Origin: Clostridia bacterium
GTDB lineage: Bacteria; Bacillota; Clostridia; Monoglobales; Monoglobaceae
Assembly: GCA_017409915.1 (NCBI GenBank)
Contig: JAFQRU010000096.1
Span: 1 to 10,434 of the forward strand
Reading direction: 5' to 3'
DNA length: 10,434 nucleotides
The translations under genes and the position numbers were made by a program. The notes under the pieces were generated by a model. The model saw only the letters and a list, made by a program, of their open reading frames with translations, was not told the origin of the DNA and did no database searches. Of this stretch, positions 8,170 through 10,434 are shown piece by piece (within the stretch, counting starts at the first letter, position 1; each line of letters begins with the position of its first letter).

Positions 8170-9279
8170 ATGACAAAAGGAATAACAGGATTTTTAAGAA
8201 AGAATATTGTTATGGTAATTGCCTTTTTGGCGGCGGCGGTAACGAGCTTATTTGTCCGCCCCGACAAAGAGTATGTTTCCTATTTCGATTTTAAGACCCT
8301 GACCTGTCTTTTCTGTGTTCTTGCAACTGTCTGTGCTCTCAAAAACATAAGGTTTTTCTATATCCTTGCAAGGAATATGGTTGAAAAGTTTAAGACGGCA
8401 AGGTCGGCAATCCTTGCCCTTGTCTATATAACTTTTATAGGCTCAATGCTTATTGCAAATGATATGGCGCTCCTTACTTTCTTGCCTCTTGGCTATTTTG
8501 TTCTGGTTACAACAAATAAGGAAAAGTATATGGCGTTTACTTTTATAATGCAAAACATTGCGGCAAATTTGGGCGGAATGCTCACTCCCTTTGGTAATCC
8601 CCAGAATTTATATATTTACAGTAAATTCCATATTCCTACAATGGAGTTTATGGGGATAATGGCGCCTCCTTTTGTTTTGTCGGTGGTGCTTATAACCCTT
8701 ATCTGCTTTGTGGCGGTAAAGAATGAGCCCCTTGAATTAGAAGAGGAAGAAATTGACTGCCCGAGAGGAAAAACGGCTCTCTATCTTTTGTTGTTTGCCT
8801 TTTCTATTCTGATAGTGTTCAGAGGCATACCTTACATATGGGGACTTGTTGTAATCCCTGCGGTGCTTTTATGGGTTGACAGAAAGGCCCTTAAAATGGT
8901 GGACTATCCTCTACTTTTAACCTTTGTCTTTTTCTTTATCTTTTCAGGGAATATGGCAAGAGTCGGCGCAGTTCGAGAGATTTTGTCAGGCCTTTTAGAA
9001 AAAGGAACAATGGTGTTTTCCGTTATCTCCTGCCAGTTTATAAGTAATGTCCCATCGGCAATTTTGCTTTCTCAGTTTACGACTAATTATAAAGAACTTC
9101 TTTTAGGGGTGAACATCGGCGGAGCGGGGACTCTTATCGCATCCCTTGCATCCTTAATAACTTTCAGGGAATATATTAAGCACAACCCCGGGGAAACCCT
9201 TAAATATATAGGAATGTTTTCCTTATATAATTTCGGGTTTGTTTTAGTTCTTACAATATTTATGCTTATGATAAATTAA
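8170..9279 (+). CDS. Compact SLC13/ArsB-type (ion transporter superfamily) permease
   Basis: A 369-residue integral membrane protein with roughly 10-12 hydrophobic segments, for example about 12-30, 80-94, 122-137, 159-182, 202-218, 246-262, 312-330 and 345-367. Two pseudo-repeat halves carry matching hairpin and helix signatures: ANDMALLTFLPL (96-107) with GGMLTPFGNPQNLYIYS (135-151) in the first, and ISNVPSAILLS (291-301) with NIGGAGTLIASLAS (315-328) in the second. An acidic cytoplasmic-type loop (ELEEEEID) near residues 189-196 joins them. These are hallmarks of the ion transporter superfamily (SLC13, ArsB, NhaD). At 369 residues it is among the shorter members, similar to the YbiR type. 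The substrate could be an organic acid, an oxyanion or a cation; the sequence does not decide. AAAGGAAC about 7 nt upstream sets the ATG. It starts 11 nt after polC, is the last gene of the operon, and its stop codon lies inside the terminator stem. Confidence 0.85.
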   Translation: MTKGITGFLRKNIVMVIAFLAAAVTSLFVRPDKEYVSYFDFKTLTCLFCVLATVCALKNIRFFYILARNMVEKFKTARSAILALVYITFIGSMLIANDMALLTFLPLGYFVLVTTNKEKYMAFTFIMQNIAANLGGMLTPFGNPQNLYIYSKFHIPTMEFMGIMAPPFVLSVVLITLICFVAVKNEPLELEEEEIDCPRGKTALYLLLFAFSILIVFRGIPYIWGLVVIPAVLLWVDRKALKMVDYPLLLTFVFFFIFSGNMARVGAVREILSGLLEKGTMVFSVISCQFISNVPSAILLSQFTTNYKELLLGVNIGGAGTLIASLASLITFREYIKHNPGETLKYIGMFSLYNFGFVLVLTIFMLMIN

Positions 9280-9305
9280 AAGGAGCGTTAAAAACGCTCC
9301 TTTTT
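9278..9305. terminator. Shared bidirectional Rho-independent terminator
   Basis: Bases 9278-9289 pair perfectly with 9293-9304: a 12-bp stem with a GGAGCG/CGCTCC core and a three-A loop. It is followed by T's on the right (9301-9305), and read leftward by TTTTAATTT. It can end both the rightward operon and the leftward mini-operon. The permease stop codon (9277-9279) and the microprotein stop codon (9304-9306) both overlap its ends. Confidence 0.9.
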
Positions 9306-9402
9306 AGTTTAAGTATTCGATGTAATCGGCTTCCGAGGCGAAGAGGATATATGTCCCGTCGACATATCCCATGTAACCGTACTGTGTGTTATAACCTTTC
9401 AT
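9304..9402 (-). CDS. 32-residue Gly/Tyr-rich microprotein, function unknown
   Basis: A leftward frame from ATG at 9402 to the stop at 9304-9306 encodes 32 residues, starting MKGYNTQYGYMGYVDG and ending in an acidic, aromatic stretch (SEADYIEYLN). A consensus AAGGAGG lies 6 nt before the ATG, the best ribosome binding site in this window, and the frame stops exactly at the shared terminator. The composition (seven Tyr, four Gly, several Asp/Glu, no Cys) is far from random. No membrane helix or signal peptide is visible. From memory, similar very short proteins with a GYMGYV-G-YxLFATExEY pattern are scattered in clostridial genomes as hypothetical proteins; I cannot verify this here. It follows the 83-residue membrane protein gene by 11 nt, with that gene's TAA overlapping this ribosome binding site, so the two are probably coupled. 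Confidence 0.75.
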   Translation of the reverse strand: MKGYNTQYGYMGYVDGTYILFASEADYIEYLN

Positions 9403-9413
9403 AATAAACCTCC

Positions 9414-9665
9414 TTATGCCGCAGAAACCAAACTGCGTTGTGCTTTTCTCCTCTGGGCAGATATTATTCTTTTTCTTTTGGCGCAGCGGTGCTTTAAAAC
9501 GGCAATTCCAAATCTTCCTGTGAGGATAAGAGAGAAACCAAGAGTAACCTTGGAAACAATTTCTGTTATGCTAAGCCGTCCTAAATCGCTTGCTCCTGCT
9601 GTCCCTAAGAGAATAAATATACCTGCAAAAATTAAAAGCTTAAAAATTGTTTTTGTGTTTTTCAT
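9414..9665 (-). CDS. Small two-helix membrane protein, 83 residues, function unknown
   Basis: This leftward gene starts at ATG 9665 with AAAGGTGG 9 nt upstream (bases 9675-9682). A short basic N-terminus (MKNTKTIFK) leads into a hydrophobic segment at about residues 10-26 and a polar turn containing GASDLGRLSITEIVSK. A second hydrophobic segment follows at about 40-57, then a strongly basic tail (KHRCAKRKR, then QRRKAQR). Positive charge at both ends predicts a membrane hairpin with both termini in the cytoplasm. There is no lipobox or cleavable signal. The GASDLG turn between helices seems familiar from small clostridial membrane proteins, but I know of no named family. It is the first gene of a leftward pair with the 32-residue microprotein. 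The rightward frame overlapping it (9478-9693) lacks such features. Confidence 0.65.
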   Translation of the reverse strand: MKNTKTIFKLLIFAGIFILLGTAGASDLGRLSITEIVSKVTLGFSLILTGRFGIAVLKHRCAKRKRIISAQRRKAQRSLVSAA

Positions 9666-9692
9666 AAATCATTACCACCTTTCTATGTCTTG

Positions 9693-9701
9693 ATTATAGC
9701 A
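9693..9701 (-). promoter_or_regulatory. Extended -10 promoter of the leftward mini-operon
   Basis: Read leftward, these bases give TGCTATAAT, a perfect -10 hexamer with the TGn extension. The -35 position (about 9716-9721, AAATTA) is poor, so the extended -10 probably carries recognition. Transcription would begin near 9686, giving a leader of about 20 nt that contains the ribosome binding site of the 83-residue gene. Confidence 0.6.
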
Positions 9702-9710
9702 TCATAGGTG

Positions 9711-9726
9711 TGTCATAATTTGGACA
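9711..9726. promoter_or_regulatory. TGTC/GACA dyad between divergent promoters
   Basis: TGTCATAATTTGGACA is an inverted repeat of TGTC and GACA half-sites with an 8-nt centre. It covers the -35 region of the leftward promoter and lies about 35 nt upstream of the gdhA -35. It resembles a GlnR/TnrA nitrogen-control box (TGTnA-N7-TnACA), but is one base shorter and lacks the second T, so the match is imperfect. Confidence 0.25.
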
Positions 9727-9730
9727 GCTC

Positions 9731-9779
9731 AAAAAATTTTAAAAAATTTTTCCTATACTATTGAAAAATTTAAAAATTT
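9731..9779. other. Phased A/T tracts upstream of and within the gdhA promoter
   Basis: Two identical AAAAAATTTT decamers lie in tandem at 9731-9740 and 9741-9750, followed by AAAAATTT at 9764-9771 and again at 9772-9779. Helically phased A-tracts of this kind bend DNA and can act as UP elements contacting the RNA polymerase alpha subunit. The first pair lies directly upstream of the gdhA -35 box, while the second pair falls within its -35/-10 spacer. Confidence 0.5.
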
Positions 9780-9789
9780 GTAGTATTAT
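9761..9789 (+). promoter_or_regulatory. gdhA promoter
   Basis: TTGAAA (9761-9766) and TATTAT (9784-9789) are separated by 17 nt, matching consensus at 5 of 6 positions each for sigma-A-type boxes. The predicted start is near 9796, giving a 43-nt leader that ends in AAAGGGG 7 nt before the gdhA ATG. A-tracts lie just upstream. Confidence 0.7.
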
Positions 9790-9807
9790 ATTTTTTATAG
9801 TTTATTC

Positions 9808-9821
9808 GTTGCAACTGCAAC
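9808..9821 (+). promoter_or_regulatory. Small leader hairpin of gdhA
   Basis: GTTGC (9808-9812) and GCAAC (9817-9821) form a 5-bp inverted repeat around AACT; GTTGCAAC (9808-9815) is also a perfect palindrome. It lies about 12 nt after the predicted start and 4 nt before the ribosome binding site. It could be a 5' stabilising hairpin or a protein site; no terminator-like T run follows it. Confidence 0.35.
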
Positions 9822-9838
9822 AGAAAAGGGGTATATAT

Positions 9839-10434
9839 ATGTTAAAGAACGAGTATCTTAAAACGGTTATGGAAACTGTTGTTAAGAGAAACGCAGGCGA
9901 ACCTGAGTTCCATCAGGCAGTTGAAGAGGTTTTAGAATCCTTAGAGCCTGTTATTGAGGCGCATCCTGAATATGAAAAGGCTGGCCTTATCGAAAGAATA
10001 GTTGAACCTGAAAGAACAATCAGTTTCAGAGTTCCGTGGGTTGACGACAATGGAAATGTTCAGGTAAACAGAGGTTTCCGTGTTCAGTTCAACAGCGCAA
10101 TTGGACCTTACAAGGGTGGTCTTCGTTTCCATCCATCTGTTTATCTTGGAATTATTAAGTTCTTAGGTTTTGAACAGACATTTAAAAACTCGCTTACAGG
10201 TCTTCCAATCGGCGGCGGTAAGGGTGGTAGTGATTTCGACCCAAGAGGCAAGAGTGATGGCGAAATTATGAGATTTTGTCAGAGCTTTATGACAGAGCTT
10301 TCCCGTCATATCGGTTCCCATGTGGATGTTCCGGCTGGTGACATCGGTGTTGGTGCAAGAGAAATCGGTTACCTTTTTGGTCAGTATAAGAGAATTTGCA
10401 ACAACTTTGAAAATGCTGTTCTTACAGGTAAAGG
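9839..10434 (+). CDS. gdhA: Glutamate dehydrogenase, N-terminal part (cut by the window edge)
   Basis: This frame starts at ATG 9839, with AAAGGGG 7 nt upstream, and is open to the right edge: 198 codons of about 445 in the hexameric family. The enzyme interconverts glutamate with 2-oxoglutarate and ammonium using NAD(P)H in the cytoplasm. The substrate domain is clear: IERIVEPER (51-59), VQFNSAIGPYKGGLRFHPS (82-100) with Lys92, KFLGFEQTFKNSLTGLPIGG (107-126) with Lys116, GGGKGGSDFDPRGKS with Lys128, and DVPAGDIGVGAREIGY with catalytic Asp168. It ends at LTGK, just before the nucleotide-binding domain, so NAD versus NADP preference cannot be told. It has its own promoter and is divergent from the small leftward mini-operon. 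No damage is seen in the visible part. Confidence 0.96.
   Translation, partial: MLKNEYLKTVMETVVKRNAGEPEFHQAVEEVLESLEPVIEAHPEYEKAGLIERIVEPERTISFRVPWVDDNGNVQVNRGFRVQFNSAIGPYKGGLRFHPSVYLGIIKFLGFEQTFKNSLTGLPIGGGKGGSDFDPRGKSDGEIMRFCQSFMTELSRHIGSHVDVPAGDIGVGAREIGYLFGQYKRICNNFENAVLTGK

Noticed and set aside
8226..8240. GCG triplet run in the permease start region
   Set aside because: It encodes a short Ala run in the first membrane helix and is only a few units long; not a meaningful microsatellite.
8112..8294. Rightward 60-codon frame bridging polC and the permease
   Set aside because: It overlaps the ends of two well-supported genes in another frame; no ribosome site or protein features.
9478..9693. 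Rightward 71-codon frame opposite the small membrane protein
   Set aside because: It has no membrane or domain features, and its 3' end runs over the leftward promoter and ribosome site. The leftward frame has a promoter, ribosome site and two helices.
1..10434. CRISPR arrays, tRNAs, insertion sequences or phage genes
   Set aside because: No spaced direct repeats, cloverleaf-like sequences, transposase motifs or terminal inverted repeats were seen on either strand.

Overview
The window looks like chromosomal DNA from a low-GC Firmicute of the class Clostridia. The main reasons are a full-length PolC-type replicative polymerase, AGGAGG-type ribosome binding sites before nearly every gene, TTG starts, TTGAAA/TATAAT-type promoters, and ispG directly followed by polC. 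No phage, insertion sequence, CRISPR, tRNA or rRNA is visible.

Layout. (1) Bases 1-50 hold the first 16 codons of a leftward gene with a TTG start, which resembles the N-terminus of the DUF5662 family. (2) Bases 51-198 are an AT-rich divergent promoter region with one good promoter facing each way and a dyad in the rightward leader. (3) Bases 199-9279 form one tightly packed rightward operon with gaps of 0, 21, 13 and 11 nt: a free-standing E2-type acyltransferase-like protein, an AMP-forming acyl-CoA synthetase, ispG, polC, and a compact SLC13/ArsB-type permease. It ends at a strong hairpin terminator (9278-9305). (4) Bases 9304-9665 hold a two-gene leftward mini-operon: an 83-residue two-helix membrane protein and a 32-residue Gly/Tyr-rich microprotein. 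It converges on the same terminator. (5) Bases 9666-9838 form a second divergent promoter region, with A-tracts, a TGTC/GACA dyad and a small leader hairpin. (6) From 9839 to the right edge runs the N-terminal part of hexameric glutamate dehydrogenase, gdhA.

How the genes relate. IspG (isoprenoid precursors) and PolC (DNA replication) are housekeeping genes that sit together in many Clostridia. Here dxr and rseP, which usually precede them, are absent from the window. Their place is taken by an acid-activating ligase and an acyltransferase-fold protein whose stop and start codons abut. These two probably act together on an activated carboxylic acid, but the acyltransferase has Glu where the family has its catalytic His. 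The permease closing the operon may carry an organic or inorganic anion; its substrate cannot be read from the sequence.

The parts most likely to be undescribed are the E2-like/ligase pair and the two small leftward proteins. I found no clear new defence or mobile system.
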